64,000 nucleotides of DNA from Bradyrhizobium diazoefficiens (GTDB lineage: Bacteria > Pseudomonadota > Alphaproteobacteria > Rhizobiales > Xanthobacteraceae): NCBI RefSeq assembly GCF_016616235.1, contig NZ_CP067100.1, forward strand, positions 7,313,001-7,377,000, read 5' to 3'. Both the position numbers and the translations under genes were made by a program. The notes under the pieces were generated by a model. The model was not told where the DNA came from. It ran no database searches and saw only the letters and a list, made by a program, of their open reading frames with translations. Below, piece by piece: positions 19,781 to 28,915 of the stretch (within the stretch, counting starts at the first letter, position 1; the number at the start of each line of letters is the position of its first letter).

Positions 19781-20515
19781 TCAGTCCACCTTTTTCCGCG
19801 CCTCGCCAGCGAGGCGGACCAGCATCTTACGCAGTGCCGTGCCGTCGCTCACGCGCTCCGGAAAATCCAGCCGCAGCACGGTCTGGCCATCCTGCATGTC
19901 GAGACCCTCGGGGTCGCAGCCGGTGCAGCGCCAGTCACCGGCGGGAGCGCCGAGGAGCTTTGTTGCATAGAGGCCCATGGCATCGCGATGGTCGGCGTTC
20001 ATGTGCTCCACGGCTCCCTCCTCAGCCGCCAGCAGGTCCTCTGCGCCGGTGAGGTCGGTGAGGAACTGCTCGGGCTCGAGGTCAACAATCCGGCCGAAAC
20101 CGGCAACCAGATGGGTTCCCGTCGGGCGGATCCGGAAGAATGAAAAATCCTTAAATGACACAAAAGCTTCCGCCGACGGATGGGCATTGAGGTACCGTCG
20201 CTGGAGGAGTTCCTTATCGGCACCGGCCTGCTCGGCACGGCCGGACAGCATGATCCGGGCGCCCTCAAGCGGATCGCCGGCGGCGCGCTCGTCGAGCATC
20301 AGCGAGACCCGGTGATCGGCGAGGAGATTCCTCGTATGCACGGCCAAACCGGAGATCAGCAGGATCGGCGAGCCATCGGGATGGCTGGCCAGATTGACCA
20401 GGGAACAATAGGGGTCGCCGCTGCCGGCCATCAGCGTTGCCAGCGCACCCTGGCGCGACCGCCGCAGCAGCGATTTGGCGAGCCTTCCGGGGTCGAAGTC
20501 GGGAGTCGGTTGCAT
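19781..20515 (-). CDS. HugZ-like heme/pyridoxamine 5'-phosphate oxidase-fold protein
   Basis: A 244-residue protein. The N-terminal split-barrel FMN-binding fold (SRQGALATLMAGSGDPYCSL, GSPILLISGLAVHTRNL, DHRVSLML) is followed by a C-terminal DUF2470-type domain (AVEHMNADHRDAMGLYA). This two-part layout is that of the HugZ family, some members of which degrade heme. ATG 20515 is preferred over an upstream TTG at 20542, which lacks a ribosome site. A gene of this family between pckA and chvI is usual in alphaproteobacteria. Heme binding is not proven; other family members are general FMN-linked oxidoreductases. Confidence 0.82.
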   Translation of the reverse strand: MQPTPDFDPGRLAKSLLRRSRQGALATLMAGSGDPYCSLVNLASHPDGSPILLISGLAVHTRNLLADHRVSLMLDERAAGDPLEGARIMLSGRAEQAGADKELLQRRYLNAHPSAEAFVSFKDFSFFRIRPTGTHLVAGFGRIVDLEPEQFLTDLTGAEDLLAAEEGAVEHMNADHRDAMGLYATKLLGAPAGDWRCTGCDPEGLDMQDGQTVLRLDFPERVSDGTALRKMLVRLAGEARKKVD

Positions 20516-20756
20516 CGGCTTTCTCGGCTCAGGTGGTTGCAAGGAGGACCTTTTTTCGGGTAAACGGGGGCCTGGTTATGGGTCGGGATGCGGCGAATCT
20601 GCCGTGTTTCGTGGAACTTGGTCACACTTCAGCCCAGCTTGCATTGCTCGGTGACAAGGTTCGAACGCCAAATTCGGCACCCATGTATGCGGCGCATCAC
20701 TGGATTGCTCGCCGTTTCAAGCCACGACCCAAACGGAAAGCAGAAAGCAGAGGCTC

Positions 20757-21458
20757 ATGCCCACAATCGCTTTGGTCGACGACGACCGCAACATTCTCAC
20801 ATCCGTCTCGATCGCGCTGGAAGCCGAAGGCTACCGCATCATGACCTACACCGACGGCGCCTCCGCGCTTGACGGTTTCCGCACCACGCAACCCGATCTT
20901 GCCATCCTCGATATCAAGATGCCGCGCATGGACGGCATGGAGACGCTGCGCCGCCTGCGGCAGAAGTCCGACCTGCCGGTGATCTTCCTCACCTCCAAGG
21001 ACGAAGAGATCGACGAACTGTTCGGTCTCAAGATGGGCGCCGACGATTTCATCCGCAAACCGTTCTCGCAGCGTCTGCTGGTCGAGCGCGTCAAGGCCGT
21101 GCTGCGCCGCTCGGCGCCGAAGGACCCGACCGTCGCGCCGAAGGAGAACGACGCCAAGGCGCTCGACCGCGGCCTTTTGCGCATGGATCCGGAACGCCAT
21201 ACCTGCACCTGGAAGAACGAGCCGGTGACGCTGACCGTTACCGAATTCCTGATCCTCCAGGCGCTCGCGACCCGGCCCGGCGTGGTCAAGAGCCGTAACG
21301 CGCTGATGGATGCCGCCTATGACGACCAGGTCTATGTCGACGACCGCACCATCGACAGCCACATCAAGCGGCTGCGCAAGAAGTTCAAGGTCGTCGACAA
21401 CGAGTTCGAGATGATCGAGACGCTCTACGGCGTCGGCTACCGTTTCAAGGAAGCCTGA
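20757..21458 (+). CDS. chvI: Response regulator ChvI (OmpR family)
   Basis: A 233-residue receiver plus winged-helix regulator. The acidic pocket is DDD at 8-10, the phospho-acceptor Asp52 is in [13 protein letters not shown], the conserved Thr and Lys are in IFLTSKDE and IRKPF, and the C-terminal DNA-binding domain ends with the canonical [11 protein letters not shown]. The sequence and the downstream histidine kinase match the ChvI/ExoR-ExoS-ChvI system of rhizobia, which controls acid and envelope stress responses, exopolysaccharide and symbiosis genes. It is separated from chvG by ~280 bp containing two tandem palindromic repeats, so the two genes may be unequally expressed. Confidence 0.93.
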   Translation: MPTIALVDDDRNILTSVSIALEAEGYRIMTYTDGASALDGFRTTQPDLAILDIKMPRMDGMETLRRLRQKSDLPVIFLTSKDEEIDELFGLKMGADDFIRKPFSQRLLVERVKAVLRRSAPKDPTVAPKENDAKALDRGLLRMDPERHTCTWKNEPVTLTVTEFLILQALATRPGVVKSRNALMDAAYDDQVYVDDRTIDSHIKRLRKKFKVVDNEFEMIETLYGVGYRFKEA

Positions 21459-21530
21459 GGCACAACGCGCCTTCACGATAGACTGAGGGCATCTCCGGTT
21501 CTCGTACCATCGGGACCGGGATCGCTCTCC

Positions 21531-21644
21531 ATGGTTGCAGCATGATCTTATCGGAAAACCGCTGCGCACTTTTCCGGACCATGCTCTATGGTTGGAGCAT
21601 GATCCTTTCGGAAAACCGCTGCACACTTTTCCGGATCATGCTCT
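21531..21644. repeat. Tandem pair of 57-bp palindromic repeats (family C)
   Basis: Two direct copies, 21531-21587 and 21588-21644, about 90% identical. Each carries atggttg(c/g)agcatgatc, cggaaaaccgctgc, cacttttccgga and catgctct, so that the two ends pair (gcatgatc with ggaccatgc or gatcatgc). A further copy in the other orientation lies at 32338-32390. Located between chvI and chvG, they could form two mRNA hairpins that tune expression of chvG. Confidence 0.9.
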
Positions 21645-21740
21645 AGAATGCGGGGACCCTTCACACGAGCTGTCCTAACGCGGGCGTAAGCATTGCTTGA
21701 CCGAACGCAGCCTGACGAGAACCAGAACGCCGGGGATGTC

Positions 21741-23489
21741 ATGTCCAACGGCGTTCCGGAGCACGTTGCCGACGACAAGCCGGCCGCACAGGGCTGGCGG
21801 CCGCTGAGCTGGCTCAAGCGCGCCGGGCAGTTCTTCTTCGCGCTGTCCTTCTCGAGCCTGACCCGGCGCATCGTCTCGCTCAACCTCGCCGGCCTCGTCG
21901 CGCTGGTCGCGAGCATCCTTTACCTGTCACAATTCCGCGCCGGCCTGATCGACGCGCGGGCGCAGAGCCTGCTGGTGCAGGCCGAGATCATCGCCGGCGC
22001 CATCGGCGCGTCGGCGACCGTGCAGACCAACGCGATCACGGTCGACCCCGAGCGGCTGCTCGATCTGAAACTGGGTGAGAGCTACGGCGGAATAGACGAT
22101 TCGCTGGATTTTCCGATCAATCCCGAGCGCGTGGCGCCGGTGCTGAGCACGCTGATCTCGCCGACCAAGACGCGCGCACGGATCGTCGATCCCAACGGGA
22201 CCGTGCTGCTCGACAGCCGCGATCTCGATGCCGTGCGCGGCATTCCGCTGCCGCCATTGTCGGAAAAGCCGGGCCTGATCGAACGGATGATGGTCCCGGT
22301 GCGCACCTGGCTGAACCGCGGCGACCTGCCGCTCTATCGCGAGCTCGGGCGCGAGAACGGCAAGGGCTATGTGGAAGTCGCCGATGCACTCCAGGGCCAG
22401 AAGCGCTCGATGGTGCGGGTCAATGCGCGCGGCGAGGTGATCGTCTCGGTCGCGGTCCCCGTGCTGCGCTCGCGCGCCATCCATGGCGCGCTGATGCTGT
22501 CGACCCAGGGCGACGACATCGACCAGATGGTCACCGCCGAGCGCCTCGCCATCCTGAAAGTCGGCGGCGTCGCCGCGGCCGTCATGATCATGCTGTCGCT
22601 GCTGCTGGCGAGCACGATCGCGGGGCCGGTCCGCCGGCTCGCCGACAGCGCCGAGCGCGTCCGCCGCCGCATCAAGGCGCGCATCGAGATTCCCGACTTC
22701 ACCCGCCGCCGCGACGAGATCGGCCATCTTTCCGGCGCGCTGCGCGACATGACCAGCGCGCTCTACAGCCGCATCGAGGCGATCGAGATGTTCGCCGCCG
22801 ATGTCGCCCACGAATTGAAGAACCCGCTGACCTCGCTGCGCTCAGCGGTCGAGACGCTGCCGCTGGCGCGCAACGAGAACAGCCGCGCCCGCCTGCTCGA
22901 GGTGATCGAGCACGACGTCAAGCGGCTCGACCGCCTGATCTCCGACATCTCCGACGCCAGCCGCCTCGATGCCGAGCTGCAGCGCCAGGATGCGATCCCG
23001 GTCGATCTGCGCCGCCTGCTGACGACGCTCGTCTCCGTCGCAAACGAGACAAAACTCGGCCACGACGTCGCGGTCGAGATGCGGTTCGAGGGCCGCGGCC
23101 CGACCGACACCTTTGCCGTGACCGGCCACGATTCGCGGCTTGGGCAGGTGGTCTCCAACCTGCTCTCGAACGCGCAGTCGTTCTCGGAAGCCGGCAGCAA
23201 GGTGCGCCTCACCTGCCGCCGCGTGCGCGGAGAGATCGAGATCGTGGTCGACGACGATGGCCCCGGCATCCGCGACGACGCGCTGGAGCGCATCTTCGAG
23301 CGCTTCTACACCGACCGTCCGCACCAGGGCTTTGGCCAGAACTCCGGCCTCGGCCTGTCGATCTCCAAGCAGATCGTCGATGCCCATGGCGGACGCATCT
23401 GGGCCGAGAACCGCGCTGGCCCGCCGGACGAGGACGGCGCGCCGACGGTTGCCGGCGCGCGCTTCGTGGTGAGGCTGCCGGCGCTATGA
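21741..23489 (+). CDS. chvG: Sensor histidine kinase ChvG (ExoS)
   Basis: A 582-residue inner-membrane kinase. It has an N-terminal cytoplasmic lead, a first transmembrane helix (LNLAGLVALVASILYL), a periplasmic sensing domain of roughly 230 residues, a second helix (VAAAVMIMLSLLLASTIAGPV), HAMP, a HisKA domain with the phospho-acceptor His357 in VAHELKNPL, and a HATPase domain (VVSNLLSNAQSF, DDDGPGI, GLGLSISKQI). ATG 21741 is chosen; a TTG at 21693 would add 16 residues. In rhizobia the periplasmic repressor ExoR holds this kinase inactive; exoR is not in the window. The last four bases overlap the hprK start. Confidence 0.93.
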   Translation: MSNGVPEHVADDKPAAQGWRPLSWLKRAGQFFFALSFSSLTRRIVSLNLAGLVALVASILYLSQFRAGLIDARAQSLLVQAEIIAGAIGASATVQTNAITVDPERLLDLKLGESYGGIDDSLDFPINPERVAPVLSTLISPTKTRARIVDPNGTVLLDSRDLDAVRGIPLPPLSEKPGLIERMMVPVRTWLNRGDLPLYRELGRENGKGYVEVADALQGQKRSMVRVNARGEVIVSVAVPVLRSRAIHGALMLSTQGDDIDQMVTAERLAILKVGGVAAAVMIMLSLLLASTIAGPVRRLADSAERVRRRIKARIEIPDFTRRRDEIGHLSGALRDMTSALYSRIEAIEMFAADVAHELKNPLTSLRSAVETLPLARNENSRARLLEVIEHDVKRLDRLISDISDASRLDAELQRQDAIPVDLRRLLTTLVSVANETKLGHDVAVEMRFEGRGPTDTFAVTGHDSRLGQVVSNLLSNAQSFSEAGSKVRLTCRRVRGEIEIVVDDDGPGIRDDALERIFERFYTDRPHQGFGQNSGLGLSISKQIVDAHGGRIWAENRAGPPDEDGAPTVAGARFVVRLPAL

Positions 23490-23935
23490 GCGATGGCGAC
23501 GCAAGCGTTCACGCCTCCGCAGTCAAGGTCGGACAGCAGGCGGTGCTGATCCGCGGACCCTCGGGCTCCGGGAAGTCGCGCCTTGCTTTCGAGCTGATTA
23601 TGGCGGGGCGATCAGGCGTGGTCGAACCGGCCGTTCTGGTCGGGGATGACCGTGTCCATCTGGCGACAGTCGGCGATGAAATTGAGGTCCGCCCGAGCAG
23701 GATACTGGTCGGCCTGATCGAAATCCGGGGCCTCGGAATCCGCCGCTGCGACTTCGTGGAGCATGCGACCGTCGGCCTCGTGGTCGATCTGGACGCCACG
23801 GACGCCGAACGCCTGCCTGCGGCCGAATCCCTGAAAACACGCATTTTAGGTGTCGAAATACCGCGAATCCCGGTTGGCGGCGACTATTCGCCCCTCCCTT
23901 TGGTTGTCGCAGCCTTGACCACTACCAAGAGTTAA
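23486..23935 (+). CDS. hprK: HPr kinase/phosphorylase, short alphaproteobacterial form
   Basis: A 149-residue protein made only of the catalytic domain: the N-terminal half present in Firmicutes HprK (about 310 residues) is absent, as usual in alphaproteobacteria. The Walker A GPSGSGKS is at 24-31, followed by LVGDDRVHL and the signature region LIEIRGLGIRRCDF. It phosphorylates and dephosphorylates a Ser of HPr. Translation is coupled to chvG through an ATGA overlap, which ties the envelope sensor to carbon/nitrogen PTS signalling. The matching HPr and EIIA genes follow directly. Confidence 0.93.
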   Translation: MSDGDASVHASAVKVGQQAVLIRGPSGSGKSRLAFELIMAGRSGVVEPAVLVGDDRVHLATVGDEIEVRPSRILVGLIEIRGLGIRRCDFVEHATVGLVVDLDATDAERLPAAESLKTRILGVEIPRIPVGGDYSPLPLVVAALTTTKS

Positions 23936-24143
23936 CCTTCTGCTAATCCCTCAGGCGATTGTTTGAAGGGAAATGGTAACCATATGAACCCCACTATCGC
24001 GACCGAGTAGACCGGCGCAGCTCCCCTCATCCATCCGTCTAGATTCAGGGAGATACGTAACATCCCCTCTTGCGCAGGGGCTCTGGATGGTCAAAGTGGC
24101 GCGTTCGTGCGGTGCACCAAAAGCGCCCGCGAGGAGTTTTCCG

Positions 24144-24545
24144 ATGATTGGTCTAGTACTTGTGACCCACGGGCGCCTTGCCGACGAATTCAAGGCAGCG
24201 CTTGAGCATGTCATGGGCCCACAAAAGCAAATCGAAGCGATCACGATCGGCGCCGAAGATGATTCCGATCTCTGCCGAAGCGACATCATCGAGGCGGTTA
24301 ACCGCGTCGATTCCGGCGACGGCGTTGCGATCCTCACCGACATGTTCGGCGGCACGCCGTCCAACCTTGCGATTTCCTGCATGAGCCGGCCCAAGGTCGA
24401 GGTGCTCGCGGGCATCAACCTTCCCATGTTGGTGAAGCTTGCCAAGGTGCGCGAGGAGCGTTCGCTGCCCGACGCGATCGCGATGGCCCAGGAAGCGGGC
24501 CGCAAATACGTCACCATCGCCAGCCGCGTGCTCGCCGGCAAATGA
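24144..24545 (+). CDS. PTS EIIA component, mannose (EIIA-Man) family
   Basis: A 133-residue protein starting at ATG 24144 with GAGGAG 7 nt upstream; a 19-residue longer frame has no such site. The fold signature is MIGLVLVTHGRLADEF with the phospho-accepting His9, then ILTDMFGGTPSNLA. No EIIB or EIIC transport subunits accompany it, so it is most likely regulatory, as described for the incomplete PTS of rhizobia (EINtr, HPr, EIIA-Man and EIIA-Ntr). It overlaps the HPr gene by 4 bp (ATGA). A short hairpin (cccct...agggg, 24064-24080) lies in the leader. Confidence 0.93.
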   Translation: MIGLVLVTHGRLADEFKAALEHVMGPQKQIEAITIGAEDDSDLCRSDIIEAVNRVDSGDGVAILTDMFGGTPSNLAISCMSRPKVEVLAGINLPMLVKLAKVREERSLPDAIAMAQEAGRKYVTIASRVLAGK

Positions 24546-24859
24546 GCGAGGAGGCGCCGCAAGCCGGGACGGGCGTGCCCGCGGGCGCGATCTCCAAGGA
24601 GCTTCTGATCATCAACAAGCGCGGGCTGCACGCGCGCGCCTCGGCGAAATTCGTCCAGGCGGTCGAGCGCTTCGACGCGCAGGTGTGGGTGACGCGCGGC
24701 GGCGAGACCGTCGGCGGCACCTCGATCATGGGCCTGATGATGCTCGCGGCAGGACCTGGCACGACGATCACGGTGGCCGCAGCCGGCACCGAGGCGGAAG
24801 CCGCGCTCGCGGCGATCACGGAGCTCGTTGAAAGCAAATTCAACGAGGAAGGGACCTGA
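24542..24859 (+). CDS. ptsH: HPr phosphocarrier protein
   Basis: A 105-residue HPr with an N-terminal extension of about 18 residues. The EI-dependent phospho-site is His30 in NKRGLHARASAKF, and the HprK-dependent regulatory serine is Ser61 in GGTSIMGLMML. It passes phosphate from enzyme I to EIIA and, when Ser-phosphorylated by HprK, is kept out of that chain. Enzyme I is not in this window, so it must be encoded elsewhere. Coupling with EIIA and hprK shows a dedicated regulatory module rather than a sugar transporter. Confidence 0.95.
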   Translation: MSEEAPQAGTGVPAGAISKELLIINKRGLHARASAKFVQAVERFDAQVWVTRGGETVGGTSIMGLMMLAAGPGTTITVAAAGTEAEAALAAITELVESKFNEEGT

Positions 24860-24867
24860 GCCACACG

Positions 24868-25018
24868 CTCGGCTGCGCTCCCTCGCCCCGTTCTTACGGG
24901 GAGAGAGATGGGGTGAGGGGCCTCTCTCCACACGTGAGATCGCCGAGAGATCTGTACCCCCTCACCCGAATTCGATCTGCGATCGAATTCGACCTCTCCC
25001 GGCAAGCGGGAGAGGTGA
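24868..25018. repeat. Palindromic repeat family B, copy 3
   Basis: Contains cttacggggagagagatggg, ccccctcaccc, a central perfect 10-bp hairpin (GAATTCGATC 24968-24977 / GATCGAATTC 24981-24990, loop TGC), then gacctctcccggcaagcggg and agaggt. The flanks match other copies; the hairpin sequence does not. It lies between convergent genes. Confidence 0.88.
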
Positions 25019-25029
25019 AAAAAGAAGAG

Positions 25030-26655
25030 TCACTTCGCCGGCGACGCGATGTAGATATTCCAGCTCATCGACGGGCCGGCCTTGCCGTGCGTGAAGCGGC
25101 GCGTCGTCATCACCATGCGCTCGGCATTCGGCGCCACTTCTGACACCCATTTCTCGAACGCCGGCAGGCGACCGTCGGTCGGATCGAACACGCCGATGAA
25201 GCCATATTTCCTGGCGTCATCGCGCGAGGTCAGCCCGGAATCCCAAGCCTCCAGCGGCATCAACGCCGCCGGATGATCCGGGCTGTAGAACACCAGCGGC
25301 TGGATCTGTTCCATGGTGCCGGCAACCACGGCCCAGCGCGAGCCGAACCGCGTGTGCCAGGCCTGCGTCAGCTCGCGTGCGAGATCCGAGCGGGCGCCAT
25401 AGATCGCCGCGTTACCGGCATTGGCCGCCATCTCGCGCGCGGCGATCCAGGGCGAGGCTATGAGCGTCGCGACGCTGAGCACGAGCCAGATCGCGACAAT
25501 GTTGAACAGCACCGCGCTCTGCACCCGCAATGCCGGGATCGCGACCAGCGCGAGCGGCACCAGGAAGAACAGCGAGATGCCCCAATCGGTCTTCATGTAG
25601 ATGCTGAAGGCGAGCGCGCCGAGCGGCGGGCCGACCGCGACGATGACCTGGACGATCCAGACGTTCAGCGCCTGCGCGACATTGACGCCGGGATTGGCGC
25701 CGCGCGCCCAGGCCCGCGTGACGATGCGTGAGGGCGCGCGCACAAGCAGCGAGACCCACGGCGGCACCAGCGCCATCGCCAGCGCGGCGAGTGCCACGGG
25801 CAGCGCCAGCAGCGCGATATTATGCACGGCATAGCCGGCGACGAGCTGATGCACGAGGCCAGCATCCTCGAGGCTGTAGGTGTCGCCGGCATAGGTCAGC
25901 GGCACGAAATGCACGCTCGCCAGCCAGACGATGTGCGGGATCATCGCCACGACCATCGTCGCGATCGCCAACCACGGCGCCGGCGACAACAGGAATCGCA
26001 GCCGACCGGGATGGATCAGCGCGGCAAGGCCGATGGCGCCGATCATGGTCAGCACCCAGTATTTGGTCATCAGCGCCAGCGCGCCGGCAAGCCCGAGCCA
26101 GATGCCGGATTGCCAGCTCCGTTTCTCGAACGCGTTGAGATAGGCGAGCATCAGCAGCGGCAGCGTGACGAGCTGGAGCAGGTCCGCGTTGTACTTGAAA
26201 CCCTTGAAATTGAAGATCGGGTAGAGCGCGACCATCACCACGACCAGGAACGCGCGCCGCGCATCCACCACGCGCAAGGCCACCAGCCAGCAGATCACCA
26301 TGCCGACGCCGACGGTCGCCATCGCCAGCGCATAGGTCGCCCAGTCCGTTGCCGGAAACGCCTTGAACCAGAGGCCGGCGATCCAGCCCGACAGCGGCGG
26401 GTGCTTACCGTAGCCCCACAGGAATTGCTGGCCCCAGCCATAGGCTTCTGCGACGTCCATGTGAACGTCCTGCGCCGCCTTGAGATTGATCAGGATGAAG
26501 GTCCAGAGCACCGCATGCAGGATCGCGAGCTGGATCACCAGCCACAATCGCGCTGAGGGATGGATCGCGCAGGCGACCAGCCAGACCCGGAAGCGGTTGG
26601 TACTTATGCGGGTCTTCGCCCGCGCTCTGGCCGTCGGAAGAGAGGTGGTCGACAT
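25030..26655 (-). CDS. Membrane glycosyltransferase, GT39/ArnT-like
   Basis: A 541-residue polytopic protein. After a short basic N terminus and a first transmembrane helix it shows the acidic loop typical of ArnT/PMT-type enzymes (HMDVAEAYGWGQQFLWGYG followed by KHPPLSGW), then about ten hydrophobic segments and a soluble C-terminal domain of ~110 residues. Such enzymes use polyprenyl-phosphate sugars to modify lipid A, glycans or proteins on the periplasmic face. No modification partners are adjacent, so the acceptor is unknown. It is divergent from lepA with 114 bp between starts. Confidence 0.78.
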   Translation of the reverse strand: MSTTSLPTARARAKTRISTNRFRVWLVACAIHPSARLWLVIQLAILHAVLWTFILINLKAAQDVHMDVAEAYGWGQQFLWGYGKHPPLSGWIAGLWFKAFPATDWATYALAMATVGVGMVICWLVALRVVDARRAFLVVVMVALYPIFNFKGFKYNADLLQLVTLPLLMLAYLNAFEKRSWQSGIWLGLAGALALMTKYWVLTMIGAIGLAALIHPGRLRFLLSPAPWLAIATMVVAMIPHIVWLASVHFVPLTYAGDTYSLEDAGLVHQLVAGYAVHNIALLALPVALAALAMALVPPWVSLLVRAPSRIVTRAWARGANPGVNVAQALNVWIVQVIVAVGPPLGALAFSIYMKTDWGISLFFLVPLALVAIPALRVQSAVLFNIVAIWLVLSVATLIASPWIAAREMAANAGNAAIYGARSDLARELTQAWHTRFGSRWAVVAGTMEQIQPLVFYSPDHPAALMPLEAWDSGLTSRDDARKYGFIGVFDPTDGRLPAFEKWVSEVAPNAERMVMTTRRFTHGKAGPSMSWNIYIASPAK

Positions 26656-26769
26656 GGCCCGTTGCGTAGCGCGTTTTGGCCTGCCGTGGAATCAGCTTGG
26701 CGTGAACAAAGACCCTGAAAATACAGCAATATGGTTGCCGCACGGGGATGTGAGTGGTATCCCGCGCCC

Positions 26770-28581
26770 ATGACGACCGTCCCCATTTCCAACATCCGCA
26801 ATTTCTCCATCGTCGCTCATATCGACCATGGCAAATCGACGCTGGCCGACCGCCTGATCCAGATGACCGGCGGCCTCTCCGACCGCGAGATGGCGGGCAA
26901 GGAGCAGGTGCTCGATTCCATGGACATCGAGCGCGAGCGCGGCATCACCATCAAGGCGCAGACGGTCCGCCTGTCCTACCGCGCCAAGGACGGCAAGGAT
27001 TACATCTTCAATCTGATGGACACGCCCGGCCATGTCGACTTCGCCTACGAAGTCTCGCGGTCGCTGGCGGCATGCGAGGGTTCCCTGTTGGTGGTCGACG
27101 CCAGCCAGGGCGTCGAGGCGCAGACGCTCGCCAACGTCTACCAGGCGCTCGATAACAACCACGAGATCGTCCCGGTCCTGAACAAGGTCGATCTTCCCGC
27201 GGCCGAGCCCGAGAAGATCAAGCAGCAGATCGAGGACGTCATCGGCATCGACGCCTCGGACGCGGTGATGATCTCGGCCAAGACCGGCCTCGGCGTGCCC
27301 GACGTGCTGGAAGCCATCGTCACCCGCCTGCCGCCGCCGAAGGGCGATCGCGACGCGACCTTGAAGGCACTGCTGGTCGACAGCTGGTACGACGTCTATC
27401 TCGGCGTCGTCGTGCTGATCCGCGTGGTCGACGGCGTCATGAAGAAGGGCAGCCGCGTGCGCATGATGGGCACGGGCGCGGCCTACGACGTCGAGCGCGT
27501 CGGCTTCTTCACGCCGAAGATGACACAGGTCGACGAGCTCGGCCCCGGCGAGATCGGCTTCATCACCGCTGCGATCAAGGAAGTCGCCGACACCCGCGTC
27601 GGCGACACCATCACCGACGACCGGAAGCCGGTCGCCGACATGCTGCCCGGCTTCAAGCCGGCCATTCCAGTTGTGTTCTGCGGCCTGTTTCCGGTCGACG
27701 CCGATGACTTCGAGACCTTGCGCGCCGCCATGGGCAAGCTGCGCCTCAACGACGCCAGCTTCTCCTTCGAGATGGAGACTTCGGCTGCGCTCGGCTTCGG
27801 CTTCCGCTGCGGCTTCCTCGGCCTGTTGCACCTCGAGATCATCCAGGAGCGGCTGTCGCGCGAGTTCGATCTCAACCTGATCGCGACGGCGCCGAGCGTG
27901 ATCTACAAGATGAAGCTCACCGACGGCACCGAGCTCGAGATCCACAATCCCGTCGACATGCCCGACGTGGTCAAGATCGCCGAGATCGACGAGCCCTGGA
28001 TCGAGGCGACGATCCTCACGCCGGACGAATATCTCGGCAGCGTGCTGAAGCTGTGCCAGGACCGCCGCGGCGCGCAGAAGGAGTTGACCTATGTCGGCTC
28101 CCGCGCCATGGTGAAATACGACCTGCCGCTCAACGAAGTCGTGTTCGACTTCTACGACCGCCTGAAGTCGGTCTCCAAGGGCTACGCCTCGTTCGACTAT
28201 CATCTCACCGACTACAAGCCGGCCGATCTCGTCAAGATGCAGATCCTGGTCAACGCCGAGCCGGTCGATGCGCTCTCGATGCTGGTCCACCGCACCCGCG
28301 CCGAAGGGCGCGGCCGCGCCATGGTCGAGAAGATGAAGGAGCTGATCCCGCCGCACATGTTCCAGATCCCGATCCAGGCGGCGATCGGCGGCAAGGTGAT
28401 CGCGCGCGAGACGGTGCGCGCGCTGCGCAAGGACGTCACTGCAAAGTGCTACGGCGGCGACATCACGCGCAAACGAAAACTTCTGGAGAAGCAGAAGGAA
28501 GGCAAGAAGAAGATGCGACAGTTCGGCAAGGTCGACATCCCGCAGGAAGCCTTCATTGCCGCGCTGAAGGTGGACAGCTGA
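26770..28581 (+). CDS. lepA: Elongation factor 4 (LepA), ribosome back-translocating GTPase
   Basis: A 603-residue translational GTPase, the normal length. All G motifs are present: AHIDHGKST, the switch region [19 protein letters not shown] and SAKTG. EF-G-like domains II, III and V follow, and the LepA-specific C-terminal domain ends in [22 protein letters not shown] 26770 gives the canonical N terminus before [14 protein letters not shown]. It acts on stalled or mis-translocated ribosomes under ionic or cold stress. The rhizobial core gene order is interrupted just downstream by a repeat-flanked unknown gene. Confidence 0.98.
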   Translation: MTTVPISNIRNFSIVAHIDHGKSTLADRLIQMTGGLSDREMAGKEQVLDSMDIERERGITIKAQTVRLSYRAKDGKDYIFNLMDTPGHVDFAYEVSRSLAACEGSLLVVDASQGVEAQTLANVYQALDNNHEIVPVLNKVDLPAAEPEKIKQQIEDVIGIDASDAVMISAKTGLGVPDVLEAIVTRLPPPKGDRDATLKALLVDSWYDVYLGVVVLIRVVDGVMKKGSRVRMMGTGAAYDVERVGFFTPKMTQVDELGPGEIGFITAAIKEVADTRVGDTITDDRKPVADMLPGFKPAIPVVFCGLFPVDADDFETLRAAMGKLRLNDASFSFEMETSAALGFGFRCGFLGLLHLEIIQERLSREFDLNLIATAPSVIYKMKLTDGTELEIHNPVDMPDVVKIAEIDEPWIEATILTPDEYLGSVLKLCQDRRGAQKELTYVGSRAMVKYDLPLNEVVFDFYDRLKSVSKGYASFDYHLTDYKPADLVKMQILVNAEPVDALSMLVHRTRAEGRGRAMVEKMKELIPPHMFQIPIQAAIGGKVIARETVRALRKDVTAKCYGGDITRKRKLLEKQKEGKKKMRQFGKVDIPQEAFIAALKVDS

Positions 28582-28659
28582 GGCGGATCGGAGGCCGGTC
28601 CGACGACGAAATCTCGAAAACAACCCCATGCACAGTAGCCGACGCATTGGCGGTATTAA

Positions 28660-28682
28660 GATTTTCGATTTTTTCGAAAATC
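28660..28682. terminator. A/T-rich hairpin downstream of lepA
   Basis: GATTTTCGA (28660-28668) pairs perfectly with TCGAAAATC (28674-28682) around a T5 loop in the 334-bp gap between lepA and the convergent unknown gene. A second, stronger nested hairpin lies at 28804-28847 (CTTGGC and GTCGGC arms pairing with GCCGAC and GCCAAG), followed by atttt. The rest of the gap has no convincing gene; near 28860-28890 a tgacccgaaaggggacatg stretch resembles the repeat remnant at 30340-30520. Confidence 0.5.
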
Positions 28683-28915
28683 GCTTGATCCGTCGGGCAA
28701 AACAGGGGTAAGATGAGAAAATCGGAGCGGCTGACGCAGACCATCGAGACGCGTCATCGCCTGCGCCGATTGATTGACAGTCCCTGATCGCAATATCCAG
28801 ACGCTTGGCCGTCGGCTTCCGGCCTGTAGGCCGACCTGCCAAGCATTTTCCGCGAAGACTGCTTGTGACCCGAAAGGGGACATGACATGACGCGTGTGAG
28901 CCGCCAACAGAATAG

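Noticed and set aside
20516..20542. Upstream TTG start for the HugZ-like gene.
   Set aside because: No ribosome site precedes it and the ATG at 20515 gives a normal N terminus.
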